Source: Dromiciops gliroides (Eukaryota; Chordata; Mammalia; Microbiotheria; Microbiotheriidae). From it: a stretch of DNA of 64,000 nucleotides. Below, one piece after another: positions 42,565-53,983 of this stretch (positions within the stretch are counted from its first letter, which is position 1; every line of letters starts with the position of its first letter). The notes under the pieces are model-generated. The model ran no database searches. It saw only the letters and a list, made by a program, of their open reading frames with translations, and was not told where the DNA came from. Made by a program: the position numbers and the translations under genes. The stretch is from NCBI RefSeq assembly GCF_019393635.1, contig NC_057867.1, positions 58,168,492 to 58,232,491 on the forward strand, read 5' to 3'.

Positions 42565-43915
42565 ATTGAATGGGATTGTCTTTGAGGACCTCTGAGCCCT
42601 CTCCCCCTCCCCCCCAAAAATTATGAACCTGCAGTCTGCTCCCACCCTCTCTCATTAAAGAGAAAACGAAGGCTGAGAGAAAGTTAAGGAAGAAAAGACA
42701 GAAGGAAGGGAGTGGGGGAGGGGAGAGTTGTAGCTGAGATGGGTCTCTATCTTGTAGGTGTCGGAAGAGAGGCGTTCCATCAGATTAAGATTTAAATGGT
42801 TGGGAAGGTAGCACCACCAGCTACAGCCATTGGATGTCAGCCCTTTTCCAGAAAGTGTGTGCAAATGTCTGAGCTCCGGCTCCTGAATCCCTACCCCCGC
42901 CCACCTAACCCTTGATTTCTCTTCAATCAGTAAGTTTCTTCCCTGGGTTTCTGACTTTAAAAGCTGCCAAGTTGTTAAATAGCATTAAAAATGTTATCTC
43001 CAATAATCAGTTACACTGTCTGCTCAGCTAATGGAACTTAATGACGAGTGGATTAGTCTTGTCACAGGCAGCTCCTTTGAGTTCATTGTGTCCTATGTAA
43101 CTAATGGGAAAGGGTCACACAACGAAAAAGGATAGTTAAAGGGTTGGAGGAAGGGAGAATGAGACAGCAAATGTGTTGGAAATCCAAAGGAAACCCATCT
43201 TTTGATCAAAGTATTCTTGAAATGATCTCTTGACATGTTGATCAAGAGAGAGCCCTGATAACTAAGAACAATTACCCCTCCAAAAAAAGAGGTGGACAAA
43301 ACTTGAGGCTTAAGGACTATGGGTGGCATTACTTATAAAGGGGACCATGCTAATTTTTCAAAAGTATTTAACTATGACTGTCCTTGTTGTTGCCTTTCTA
43401 TTTAAACCAGTTGTAGTGAGTATCCTAACTATATGCAATGGACAGTGTGAATAAGTAATAGAATTTTGTAGTTGGAAGGGATCTTAGGGGACACTTAATC
43501 TAATCCATACCTGACAAAAAATCTACACTGCAATAATCCTAATATGTAGTCATCCATCATTTTTGGAAGCCTTTCAGTGAGGGGGGACCATGTACCTCAT
43601 TTATTAGGAATATCATACATGAGGTATTATTGTTGTTATTGTTTTTAAATGTGGTCAGGTTAGGCAAAAAATGCATATATGCACAAAGGAAAAATAATGG
43701 TGATGGACAGAGAGACTTTATATCTGGGGGCCCTCTTCCTTTTATATATTGAATTTTGCTAGCTGGCCACATTTTTAAGTAATCTAGCTTTAGTCTTCAT
43801 GGGTCCCTAAATGTTGTCGGCCAATCCACAATCAAGATCTATGGCTGCTCAAGGGTCTCTGGTGTCATTTTGATGACCTTCCTCCCTTCTACTTGAATAG
43901 CCATCAGTAATATCT
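42565..43915. other. unique DNA with a candidate conserved element
   Basis: No gene. 42950-43085 has dense transcription-factor-like words (TTATCT, TAATGG, TAATGAC, GGATTAG) and no repeat similarity; it reads like conserved non-coding DNA. A purine-rich stretch lies at 42655-42725. Confidence 0.35.
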
Positions 43916-43924
43916 TCACTGGGG

Positions 43925-44180
43925 CTGCTAGGTGGCACTGCTGGGGATAGAGTGCAGGACCTGCACTCAGAAAGCCTCATCTTTCTGAGTTCAAATCCAA
44001 CCTCAGACACAAGCTGTGTGACCCTGGGCAAGTCACTTTACCTTGTTTGCCTCAGTTTCCTCATCTGTAAAATGAGCTGTAGAAGGAAATGGCAAATCAC
44101 CCCCAGGATCTCTGCTAAGAAATGCCCACATGGGGTCACAAAAGAGTCGGATATGACTGAAAACAACTGAACAGCAACAT
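43925..44180 (+). mobile_element. marsupial SINE, long form, sense
   Basis: From 'gctgctaggtggcactgctg' through 'agaaggaaatggcaaatc' to 'gagtcggatatgactgaaaac'. Confidence 0.85.
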
Positions 44181-44479
44181 CTTTCTTTGTTAGTATCATG
44201 TGAGGTTAGATCCTGAACCATGGAAACAATCCAAGATCTAAAGTACTGCCTCCCTCCTAAGAGTGTTACTAGAATCAGAGGAAAGGAAGGCAGCCAACAG
44301 CTTCTGCAGATACTCCTGATGTGTACACTATCTAATTGCACAAGGTAGAGAGGCCTGGGTTTACATAAAAGCAGGGAAAACCAAAGCCTCTGGGTTTGGC
44401 CTGTCCAAATGACCAGTTAGACGTTGGCCATGTGGCCTAGTGTGTTGACAGGAGGGGAGAGTTAAGAGAACTTAGTGAC

Positions 44480-44670
44480 CTAAGAGGCAGGGTGGTATTT
44501 TGGAAAGCTTGGTAGGTTTGAAATCTGAGGACCTTGTTCTGCAACTAACTAGCTACGTGATGTTAATTAAAGAAGTGATTTAACCTCTTGAAGCCTCAGT
44601 TTCCTCATCTGTAAAATGAGGGGGTTGGCCTAGATCTCCTCTAAGGAGATTAGCTGGAGATATAGGATCC
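44480..44670 (+). repeat. MIR-like SINE, sense
   Basis: 'ggtttgaaatctgaggacc', 'gaagcctcagtttcctcatc', 'gggggttggcctagatctcc'. Confidence 0.65.
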
Positions 44671-45280
44671 TGACCATGCTCCTATGACCTCATTAATACA
44701 GAATGGTGCCGCTTTGGTTACCTGAATGGTCCTTGCTTTGTCTTGATGTTCCCACATCTTGAGAAAACCTCCTGCGTTGGACTGTACTGTAAGATTTCTG
44801 AAATCTTAGGCACCAAATATCCTATTTGTGTGAGCTTAGGTCTCAGTTTCCTCATATTACATCTAGATGATTTGCATGGTCTATTCCAGTTTTAAATCAA
44901 AAGGTCAAACAGTGATGGCTCTGTGCTGAGGTCGCCAGCAACTATGCCCCGAAAAACCCTTCTGATCACTGCCATCTTCTCTCAGGCAGACCTTCGAATG
45001 GACCACAGGGCACTTTCAGTCAGTGGTCAACAGAAAACGTGGAAAAGTTGAAACCTAGAAAAATGTAGAAGCCTTAAGACTGGGTAGAGAAATACTGTCC
45101 CCAACAAATGGAGATAGAGCTAGAGCTAGAGATGATATAGACAGAGCTGAAGAAAGAGACACATAGAGATGGAAAGAGAGGAAAGTAGAGATAAACACCT
45201 TCCATGTAAAATGTATTGGTGATTCTAGATTTCAGGTTGTTTCTTTCAGTATAGTAATCACTTGAAGAATAGGGATAGGT
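44671..45280. other. unique sequence, no gene seen
   Basis: Contains an AG/AT-rich simple region (45110-45185). No gene. Confidence 0.4.
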
Positions 45281-45282
45281 AG

Positions 45283-45515
45283 GGGCAGCTAGGTGGCACA
45301 GTGGCTAGAGCTCTGGGCCTGGAATAAGGAAGACCTGAGTTCAAATTTGACCTCAGATACTTACTAGACCCTGGGCAAGTCACTTAACCTCTATTTGACT
45401 TAATCTACTGGAGAAGAAAATGGAAAACCACTCCAGTATCTTTGCCAAGAAAACCCAATAGATGGTATTGATGTGCTGTGGCCCACAAAGAGTTGGACAT
45501 GACTGAACAACAATG
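45283..45515 (+). mobile_element. marsupial SINE, long form, sense, small internal loss
   Basis: Head 'gcagctaggtggcacagtgg', end 'gttggacatgactgaacaac'. The usual 'gctgtgtg' block before 'accctgggcaag' is missing. Confidence 0.8.
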
Positions 45516-45659
45516 CAGTCTTGTGCTGCATTTAGAGAAGTGTGGTATCCAGGAATAGGGAGGGTATGGTCCCACCGTACCTTGCCCTGGCTAAGCCACA
45601 TCTGAAGTATTTTGTTCACTATTTTGGAGGCAGGAGTTGAGAACATATTTTAGAGGGAC

Positions 45660-45985
45660 ACGTTGTTATTGTTGGTGGTGGTGGTCTTTCCTTCTCAAAG
45701 AGCATCATGACATCAGGGTGATGTCATGACTTGAACTGAATTGGATTGAAGTGAGGGAGGGCTGTGCAAAGTCACTAACTTCACTCTCTCCTCCAGAGCC
45801 ATCTGGGGCCAGTGGCATGATAGATGTCAGGATGACTGGAGATGGATCTGGATGTTTAAGGCAACTGGGGTTAAGTAACTTGTCCAGGATCACCCAGCTA
45901 ACAAGTGTCTGAGGTGAGATTTGAATTCAGATCCTCTTGTCTCAAGGGCCAGTACTCTCTCCACTGTACGACCTAGTTGCCCCAC
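45660..45985 (-). repeat. MAR4-like repeat joined to a short SINE, antisense
   Basis: Left part ('gtcatgacttgaactgaattgg', 'ccagagccatctggggcc') is the antisense of the 13200-13660 family end. From about 45858 it runs into 'ggcaactggggttaagtaac ... gacctagttgcccc', a SINE head region. Either a composite family or two neighbouring insertions. Confidence 0.6.
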
Positions 45986-46169
45986 AGAAGAACCACAGAC
46001 TGTGTCCAAAGTAGAGCAATCTAGAAAGTAAAAGCATTTGAATCTAAGGGAACACACCTATGGAATTGGAAATGTCAAAAATGGAGAATAGTGTGGGTAA
46101 GAGGTGGGGTGTGGATAATATCTGTTTTCACATACTGGAAGAGGTTTTGTATGACAGAGGGAGCTGTCA

Positions 46170-46350
46170 TTCTTTATAGCCACAGAAAGACAGAGTTGGG
46201 TCGCATGGGTGAAATCTTTAGAATGGTAAATTTAAATCAGCATAAGGAAGAGTTTTCTAACAAGTAGAGGTATCCAAAATGGAATGAATGGGCTTATTAG
46301 GCAGCAAATTCCCCATTTCTCAGAGGTGTTCAGGAAGAGACTGGACGACC
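46170..46350 (+). repeat. CR1/L3-like LINE 3' end, sense
   Basis: 'cataaggaagagttttctaac', 'aagtagaggtatccaaaatgg', 'tgttcaggaagagactggac'. Confidence 0.65.
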
Positions 46351-46689
46351 ACTGTTCATGCCTTAAATCAATACAACCAGAATTTATTGAGAGCCTACTG
46401 TGTGCATAACACTCCTTGCAATTGTTTTGGTGCTAGACTATGTGGACATTTATGTCCCTTTCAATTTATAGAGCCTATGAACATGAGCTAACAAGGGCAT
46501 GGTAAAGACAGCACATATTCCAAGCAGGCCTCAGTTCTATTTGTTTTGCTTTGCTTTGCTTTTTTCCATTTTTCTCTCCTTTTGAGGCAAGTAGATTTTT
46601 TTGTCCATCCTTTTTAGGTCTACAAAACATTAAGAGCCCGAAATGCATATAGCACTTTATATTCATCATCTCATTAGAGTTTCACAACA

Positions 46690-46830
46690 AAGTGACAGTT
46701 AAACTGTCTGTCCCATTGAAATGGGATTTGCTTGAGGGCAGAGATTAGGATTTTTGCCTTTCTTTGTGCTTCCTATGGTGATTAGCACATAGGAAACCCT
46801 TCATAAATGCTTGTTGATTGATCTTTTAAG
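46690..46830 (+). repeat. L2 LINE 3' terminus
   Basis: 'ttgcttgagggcagagattag', 'gattagcacataggaaaccc', 'ttcataaatgcttgttgattg'. Confidence 0.6.
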
Positions 46831-47315
46831 GGCCCATGGCTTCCAATATGCTAACCCCAGAACAGCCAAGGTGCACACAGCTGTTGAAGTATTATCATCC
46901 CCATTTCATAGATGAAAGGGAAGGTATCTTGCCCAAGGCCACCCCACTGACAAAGGGTGTCAATAGGACTTACTCGGAGCGGGTTTTCTGCTTCTCAGTG
47001 CCTCCTCACACTGTTACTCCGTGAGTAAAAAGATAGATGTGGCACTGAAGCCACATAGAATGAGCGTCCAGTCAAATAAAACAGACACATTTGCACAAAT
47101 ACCTATGATAGGTACTAGGGAGAGGGAGATAAGTGCAGGCCCCAGGGGAAGGCAGATTGTGATGGGAATTTGAGGGAGGGAATGTCACTTTTCACCTGGA
47201 GAGTCAAGGAAGACTTCCCAGAGGAAGCCCCTGCCAAGGCAAGTTCTTCAGCAGATGGGGGCTGCCTGTTTGGGAAGTCCATTTAAGGGGCAGGGGCTAA
47301 TGAGCAAAGTAGGGA
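46831..47315. other. old repeat debris and unique DNA
   Basis: Weak antisense MIR-like words at 46850-47010. No gene. Confidence 0.35.
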
Positions 47316-47319
47316 AGGA

Positions 47320-47585
47320 GAGGAAAGAAATGCCCATTTATCAAGTTCCTGGTACATACCAGGCACTGCTGGATATTTTGTAAACAATTCATTTGATTCT
47401 CACAACAACCCAGAAAGATAAGTGCTCTTATTATTCCCATTTTACACTGAAAGAAACCAAGATGCTTGACCTGTGCAAGGTTAAGTGACTTCCTCAGGGT
47501 CACACACCTAGTAAATGTCTGAGTCCAGATTTGAACACAGGACTTCCTAACGTGAGACTCAGCGCTCTATCAACTGTGCCATAAA
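47320..47585 (-). repeat. MIR-like SINE, antisense
   Basis: 'cctggtacataccaggcactg', 'cattttacactgaaagaaacc', 'gtgacttcctcagggtcac', 'gatttgaacacaggacttcc'. Confidence 0.75.
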
Positions 47586-48020
47586 GAAGGGAGAAGGGAA
47601 GAAAAAGAAATGGGATATATAAGAGTAGTAAATCTGGAATGGAATGTAAAGTGCATGAAGGCAAAAAAAGTCCCATCATGGGACCATTTTCCAGGATTGG
47701 TGAGGGGTTGGGCTGAGGTGTCATCAGCACTTCACTGAAATGAGGGAGTCCATAGGGAGAGCCCAGCCATGCCGTTGACTCCTCAGGACTGTTTCTCTGC
47801 AGCTGACTGAGCTAAGTAGTTTTGTACAGACAGTGTGGTCCTAGTCAGAGCTCTTATTAGCAATTTCTTCTTTGGGGCAAGCGCTTCATAGGGGTCTCCC
47901 TTATGCTCATCTGGGACTTTAACCTAGGGCTCCAGACTCCAAGTCTAGCACTTTGGCCACTCACCAGGCTGCCTCTCATCTGCCTTATGTTTCTAGACAC
48001 AGGCATAGACCTGACCTTAG
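47586..48020. other. unique sequence with a small MIR remnant
   Basis: Antisense MIR-like words at 47920-47980 ('ccagactccaagtctagc'). No gene. Confidence 0.4.
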
Positions 48021-48023
48021 TGT

Positions 48024-48455
48024 TGTGATGAAATAATGGGATTTAGCAGATACTCAAAGACCCACCTGGACATTAATCTAAACTGATTGAATCAAGTGAG
48101 AGTGATTGGCTGCTGATTAAGCCTACTTCAAGTTAATTGGATTGTAATCACACCTGGCTATCCCTTAAGAAGGTATTGTTCTCAGAAACTAGACTGTGAA
48201 CTCAACTTGAGAACACCTTCAAAGCCAATGGATTTGGATGACAGCAACCAATCACCTTGAAGCAGTGTGTAAGGATCGCCCCCTCTTCCAGATCTATAAA
48301 AAAGCTTCCACAGTTAGCTTAAGGAGGAGTTCCTGATTAAAGCAGGCTCCTGGAGGAGGACTTCAGGAAGAACCCAACCAGGCTGGAACTCTAGGCTAGA
48401 CTGGAGCTGAAGCTTCTGATTTAAGGTGACCACAATTTAGATTTTAAACATCACA
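48024..48455 (+). mobile_element. solo LTR of an endogenous retrovirus (fossil)
   Basis: 432 bp with perfect 7-bp inverted ends, tgtgatg...catcaca, and a 4-bp duplication gtgt at 48020-48023 and 48456-48459. A TATA-like ctataaaaaa box lies near 48294. A 4-bp duplication is usual for class I (gammaretrovirus-like) elements. No internal retroviral sequence accompanies it, so the provirus was lost by LTR-LTR recombination. I recall near-identical LTRs as common in marsupial genomes. Confidence 0.85.
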
Positions 48456-48459
48456 GTGT

Positions 48460-49030
48460 AAAGGTCAATGGGATCTAGCAGGGATGGGGGTCTGTCTTTT
48501 TGGAATGAGCAGCTATTGCAAGAAGATCCTTGAGCTCAGAAGGTCACAAGCCTTTATATGTGGCCTTGCTTCTGAATTGCTTTGGGATACTTTGTACATT
48601 CATCAATATCAGTTTATCCAGTATTAATGTGTCTGGAGTGGGGAATTTTAGAGGCATTTACATTTAGTCTAATGGTGATTAATGCCCACCACTGGAAATT
48701 CTTCTCGAGAATCTTAAAATGTTTTGGCTGTAGAGGGACCAGTACATTTTAAGACTTTGTGTCCTACCAGGTTTGCTTAAAGGAATGACACTTTAGTGGT
48801 TTAGTGGTTAGAACACTGGGCCTGGACTTAGGAGACCTGGATTCAAAACCCTCTCTGAGCTGCAGGCTTCTCTGATAGCAAAACACATCTTATAGCTTTG
48901 GGGAAGAAAGCACTTTAGTAACTTTAAAGTACTATATAGATATGAGGTTTTTTCCCTAGAGAGTTTATGGTCAGCATGTTCTGAAAAACAAGGAGGGAAA
49001 GGATTAAAGCACCGGATCATTTCATTGGGC
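48460..49030. other. unique sequence, no gene seen
   Basis: A short MIR head remnant at 48815-48850. Otherwise nothing recognised. Confidence 0.4.
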
Positions 49031-49035
49031 CAGAC

Positions 49036-49037
<2 letters not shown>

Positions 49038-49098
<61 letters not shown>
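49038..49098. repeat. (GA)n microsatellite, about 30 units
   Basis: Uninterrupted GA for about 60 bp, the longest pure simple repeat in the window. Purine-only tracts of this length can form triplex (H-DNA). Confidence 0.95.
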
Positions 49099-49099
<1 letters not shown>

Positions 49100-49840
49100 T
49101 TTTAAAAACACTAAATACAAGCAAAAATACATTCCCTACCTGCTGGAAGGAGCTTTCATTGAAGTTGGGGAAGATGACAAAAGGGAACAGGAAAACTAGG
49201 GAGGGTTGGGGGGACGCACTTGTATAGGGGCAAGTCCAGAAAGGGAAGAGTAGAATCCAGTAAAGTGAGTGAGAAATGATGAAATAGCAGTCTAGGTCAG
49301 GGACTCACCAGTCAGGAGAGAAGGCTTTAGGACAGAGGCACTGCCTGAGATGACCCAGTTGTGCATTTTGTGAGGGAATGGTACCTGCTGTCATTCATAT
49401 TGGACTTGCTTGAAAATCGGGTTAAAGATATTGTCGGGTGTATTAACGTGATTCCTGAAATACCTTCACAGACTAGCATTTGTCACACATTAGACAATAG
49501 GGGCTGTCAAAGGGATGGTCCAATTTGGGCCAAGTCAGAACAGAAGAGAAACCTAGTAGAAGGGAAAAGAGGAAGTCAAGGTCCAAAGTGTTGGGGTCAG
49601 AGATGTAGAAATAGAGATTAGATGGGACAAGGATGTGCCATGTTGGGACCAGGTAACAGAACTCTAGAAAGGTAGCAAGTGGAAGAGGGATTTAATGGAA
49701 TTCAGCCAGTCATTCATTCGACAAACTTTTAAAGCAATTTCTATGAGGTAAGCACTGTGAGAAATACAAAGTTCAGCTAAGACACAGTCCCTACCCTCAA
49801 GAGACATAAAATCTGATGGCGAGATAAGACTCAGAGATTG
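49100..49840. other. unique sequence and weak old-repeat words
   Basis: No gene. 'attcattcgacaaactttta ... gtaagcactgtgag' at 49710-49770 is an old marsupial repeat end. Confidence 0.4.
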
Positions 49841-49844
49841 TTAA

Positions 49845-50095
49845 ATTATTTTCAGTATTGTCCAACTCTTCATGACCCCACTTGAGGTTTTCTTGGCAAA
49901 GATACTAGAGTGGTTTGCCATTTCCTTCTCCGGCTCATTTTACAGATGAAGAAACTGAGGTAAACAGGGTGAAGTGATTTGCCCAGAATCACAGCTAGGA
50001 AGTGTCTGAGGCCAGATTTGAACTCTGGAAGAAGTCTTCCTGACTCCAGACCCAGTGTTCTCTGCACTGTGGCGCCACCTAGCTGCCCAACTATA
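49845..50095 (-). mobile_element. marsupial SINE, long form, antisense
   Basis: 'aggttttcttggcaaagatac', 'gccatttccttctccggctc', 'ggcgccacctagctgccc'. Complete. Confidence 0.88.
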
Positions 50096-50224
50096 ATAAA
50101 TGCACTAGAAAAGTGTAAAGCAAAGTGTTGTACAAAGTCCAAAGGGGAAAGTCATTGCCAACTAAAGGAAGGTTGCCTGAAATATGTGCCATCTGAGTTG
50201 GGCTTTAAAGGGTGGGTTGAAATT

Positions 50225-50425
50225 CTTAGGTTCATAAATTTAGAGTTGGAAGCACCTTAGATGACTTCAACCCCAACTTTAACAGATGAGTAAATTGAAG
50301 TCCAGAGAGGTTAAGCTATTTGCCCAAGGTCACACAGCCATTAAGTGACAAAGCCAGAATTCAAATCAAGGGCTTCTGACTCCAAATTAAACAATACCTC
50401 CACTGTACCATTCTACCTCTCATTA
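50225..50425 (-). repeat. MIR-type SINE, antisense
   Basis: 'tttagagttggaagcaccttag', 'gagtaaattgaagtccagag', 'gcccaaggtcacacagcc'. Confidence 0.7.
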
Positions 50426-50429
50426 TTAA

Positions 50430-51050
50430 ACAGGTAAATATAGGGCAAGAAGCTATTCCGGGCACTGGAGATAAAATAAGAAAATGTCTAAAGGTAGTGG
50501 AGAGGTACATAACCTGTTTAGGAGATAGAATAAATGAAAGGAATACATTTATTACCTACTTATTCTGCGCTAAGCATTGTAGATACAAATACAAAGGCAA
50601 AGATAGTTCTAGACCTAATAGGGAAGAATAACGCATTTAGAGCAGTGGTAGCCTGGGAAGGAGATTTTGTTTTGAAAGTTACAAGGATGATAAAAGGAGC
50701 CACATGGGAGGAGGTTGGCCTGATCTTTCCAAGAGCCAAGACAGAGTTGATTTGATTATTGATCCTGAACCGGGAGGGAAGGGGCCTCAGGGTAGGAATT
50801 ACAGGGTTGAAAGGGTTAAGTCTAATTTCTGGTCTAGACCATGAGACTGCTAGTGAGATGGTTGAGGAATGAAGTGCAAATGGATAGAGTTGGACCTCGT
50901 TTTAGTAGGTAGCTGAGGATAGTACCAAGCAGGACAGTGGCACCCAAAGATAGGCACCCCAGAGTAGAGGGGAGAGGTTGGAAGACCTTGGAGGGGGTCT
51001 TGAGGGAATGAGGGGGCAATGAGGGAATGAGGTTGAGCTGCTCTGGTCTT
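50430..51050. other. L2-like debris and unique DNA, no gene
   Basis: 'attctgcgctaagcattgtag' at 50562 is an old repeat end. Opposed short frames at 50534-51098 lack motifs. Confidence 0.35.
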
Positions 51051-51066
51051 AAAAAGACATCCCCTC

Positions 51067-51229
51067 GGGGCAGCTAGGTGGCGCAGTAGATAAAGCACCA
51101 GCCCTGGAGTCAGGAGGACCTGAGTTCAAATCTGCCCTCAGACACTTAACACTTACTAGCTGTGTGACCCTGGGCAAGTCACTTAACCCCAGTTGCCTCA
51201 CCAAAAAACCAAAAACAAAACAAAAACAA
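51067..51229 (+). mobile_element. tRNA-derived marsupial SINE, short form
   Basis: Sense copy with an (AAAAC)n tail. Duplication aaagacatcccctc / aaaggtatcccctc at 51053-51066 and 51230-51243. Confidence 0.92.
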
Positions 51230-51429
51230 AAAGGTATCCCCTCATCTTCTCATCTTCTGAAGGAACTTAAGTCTCCCTGGATGGTATTAGCACTAATCCC
51301 CTTGTTCCCCTCTCCAAAGGGATCCCTATTTAGAGGTCAGAGGTTTGAAAGTGTACCTCCCAGGGTCTTAAAGTATCATTCCCCTCTGCCTCCATGTAGG
51401 ATTGCTGTTTTGTCTCTCCTCAAGTAACA

Positions 51430-51530
51430 TGAGAACAAGCTGGGCCTCACTTTCCTTATCTGTAAAATTAAGGAATTGGACCAGACAGACTCTTAGGTGT
51501 CTTTTAGCTCTAGATTTATGATCCTTGTGG
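51430..51530 (+). repeat. MIR-type SINE 3' half, sense
   Basis: 'ctgggcctcactttccttatc', 'gtcttttagctctagatttatg'. Confidence 0.6.
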
Positions 51531-51534
51531 TGCT

Positions 51535-52160
51535 GCCATTTTTCTTTAGGCCTCTAAGGAATGAAGGAGAAAGTAATGGCTGGATGTTCCCGAGAGGTTG
51601 GAAGCCTATCTAGCATCTGAGGATGCAGAGAAGCCATGGCAGTTGATGGTGGAAGCTGCATACTTAAGAAGGGAGACAGAATGTACACTTCAGCACTCAA
51701 GGACACAGAAGGAAGGTAGGAGCCAGAGACCAAAGAGAAGCCTTAAAAGCAATCATTCTCTATCTCTTGTTATTCTGAGATCTCTAAGATTTCTCCTTGA
51801 AGTGGAGAGCTGGAGGAAGCATGAGACAAACGAAGAATATTAAAACCTTTGGGTTTGCACCTGATGTGAATTCAGTGGAAACATGAATAACCCTTAGCAT
51901 TCTCCCTTTTCTGATATCAGCCCTTTAAACTGAACTTGGAACAATATTTGTTCTTATAGTTACTTGGGAAACAAAGGGGGGGGAAAACCCTGACAGATAC
52001 TTTTACAATCAGTAAACAAAGATCATAGAATCAGAGGTTATTGGTTCTATCCCCCTTGTTTTACAGAAAGAATCTCTATTTTAAGGCCTTCACAGAAGGG
52101 GGCTGTCTTGCCAAAGATCACATAGCCCAATCCAATCCAACGGCATTTCTTTGTACTTAT
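51535..52160. other. unique sequence, no gene seen
   Basis: An 81-codon plus frame at 51598-51843 has no recognised motif. A weak MIR remnant may lie at 52025-52130. Confidence 0.4.
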
Positions 52161-52171
52161 TGTATGCAAGA

Positions 52172-52432
52172 TAAAGCTGCTAGGTGGCGCTGCAGTGGCT
52201 AGAGTACTGGCCCTGGAGTCAGGAAGACTCATCTTCCTAAATTCAAATCTGGCCTCAGACACTAACTAGCTGTGTGACCCTGGGCAAGTCACTTAACCCT
52301 GTTTGCCTCCATTTCCTCATCTGTAAAATGAGCTGGAGAAGGAAATGGCAAACTGCTCCAGTATCTTTGCAAAGAAAACCCCAAATGGGGACACAGAGAG
52401 TCAGATAAGACTTAAATGACTGAACAAATGTA
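52172..52432 (+). mobile_element. marsupial SINE, long form, sense
   Basis: From 'gctgctaggtggcgctgcag' to 'cttaaatgactgaac', including 'agaaggaaatggcaaactg'. Complete. Confidence 0.9.
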
Positions 52433-52704
52433 CAAGATACTGTGTGCTGGGTGCTGACCATATAATGTCAAAAGGAAATCGGTGCCTGCTTTCCAAGAGC
52501 TTAGATTATTTTGGAGTGTGGCACAAGGGGGAGTAAAATTAACAGTAGAACTAGGAGTAACACAGGTACTTAACCCTCTTATTGGACATGTTCTATCTTT
52601 ACTCCTTGATAGTTTGGTCGTTTCATCTAAGAAATATGAGATACCATGTTTAGTGAATGAAAGAGTTATAAAATTTACCTCCCCAGGAACTCATCAATGA
52701 AAGA

Positions 52705-52890
52705 AGGGGATATTGCGGTATAATGGAAAGAGCCAGAATTTGCAGCCAGAAGACTTACATGTAAATCCTTAAAGTGCTGCTCACAACTTGTTGCTTCCTA
52801 CTTCTCTGGGACTCAGTTTCCACATTTGTAAAGTGGGAGGATTGTACTAGATAATTCTAAGTGTCCTTTTACCTAGAACATTCTGTGATG
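52705..52890 (+). repeat. MIR-type SINE, sense
   Basis: 'tataatggaaagagccagaatt', 'gggactcagtttccacattt', 'attgtactagataattctaag'. Confidence 0.6.
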
Positions 52891-52894
52891 ATCT

Positions 52895-53140
52895 TTTCTA
52901 CTTTTCTCTGCTTTCTCTATAGCATTTGACATTATTAATTGCCCCCTCCTCTTTGAAAATATCTTCTATCTGGCTCATCTCCTACCTCTTTGATTGATCC
53001 TTGGCCTGTCTTCTTCTTGTCTTCTAACTAGGCATATTCCCTAAGGATCAGTCATTAGCCCTAAGCTTGTTCCACCATACTCTCCTCCTCAGTATCTCAT
53101 CTATCGAACACTGGTCTTTTTTTATTATATGCTTATAATA
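52895..53140 (+). repeat. L2 LINE ORF2-region fragment, sense
   Basis: 'agcatttgacattattaattgcc', 'ctcatctcctacctctttgat', 'ctgtcttcttcttgtcttc' follow the L2 reverse-transcriptase region as I recall it. Broken. Confidence 0.55.
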
Positions 53141-53384
53141 TATCTCCTCCTAGTTGGCCTAGTTATAATCTTCTATCAAAAACCCCATTCCGGCAAATAA
53201 CAACAACAAACAACAATCATAGCAAAGTGCTTTGCAAATTTTAAAACACAATAGAAATACTGGCTATTCTATAATGAGTTAACACATGTAAAGGGCTTTA
53301 CAAACCTTAAAGTGCGATAGAATTGTTAGTTATTATAATTACAATTATTATTATTATATTATTGTTATTATTAATAATGAATTT

Positions 53385-53670
53385 ATATAGGAAAGAGGGG
53401 GAGGGAATAAGCATTTATATAGCACCTCGTACATTCCAGGAACTGTGATAAGGATTTTTACAAATATTATCTCATTTGACCTTTACAACAACCCTGCAAG
53501 GTAGATGTTATCATTTTTCCCATTTTACAGATGAGGAAACAGAGGCAGAGGTTGAGTGACGTGCCCAGAGTCACACAGCTATTAAGTGTCTGAAGTAGGA
53601 TTTGATCTCAGGTCTTTCTGGCACCAGGCCCAGCACTCTATGTACTGTTCCATCAACCACTTCTTATGTA
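53385..53670 (-). repeat. MIR-like SINE, antisense
   Basis: 'tataaatattatctcatttg'-type block at 53461, 'attttacagatgaggaaacag', 'gtgcccagagtcacacagc'. Well preserved. Confidence 0.8.
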
Positions 53671-53689
53671 GATTCTTTATGTAGATTAA

Positions 53690-53840
53690 TATTTAATATT
53701 CATGATAAACCCTCTGTGGAAGCTGCTACGCATATTATCACCCCCATTTTAAACATTAGGAAACAGACTGAGAGAGATTAACTGACTTGTCCATGATCCC
53801 ATAATTTGTATAAGCAGGATTTGAACCCAGGGCTCTCCTT
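53690..53840 (-). repeat. MIR-like SINE, antisense, second copy
   Basis: 'attcatgataaaccctctgtg', 'aacattaggaaacagactg', 'agcaggatttgaacccagg'. Follows directly on the previous one. Confidence 0.6.
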
Positions 53841-53983
53841 TCTTCAAGTAAAGTATGGTGGGAAGTTGAAGAGAGGCATACTTAGACTTGGTGGAAGGGG
53901 GAAAAGCCCTAAAAGGCATTATGAAGTAGAATAGGCTGACTTGGGAAGTAGCTCCTTGAGGGTGCTCTTGAAAGCAAGACTGG

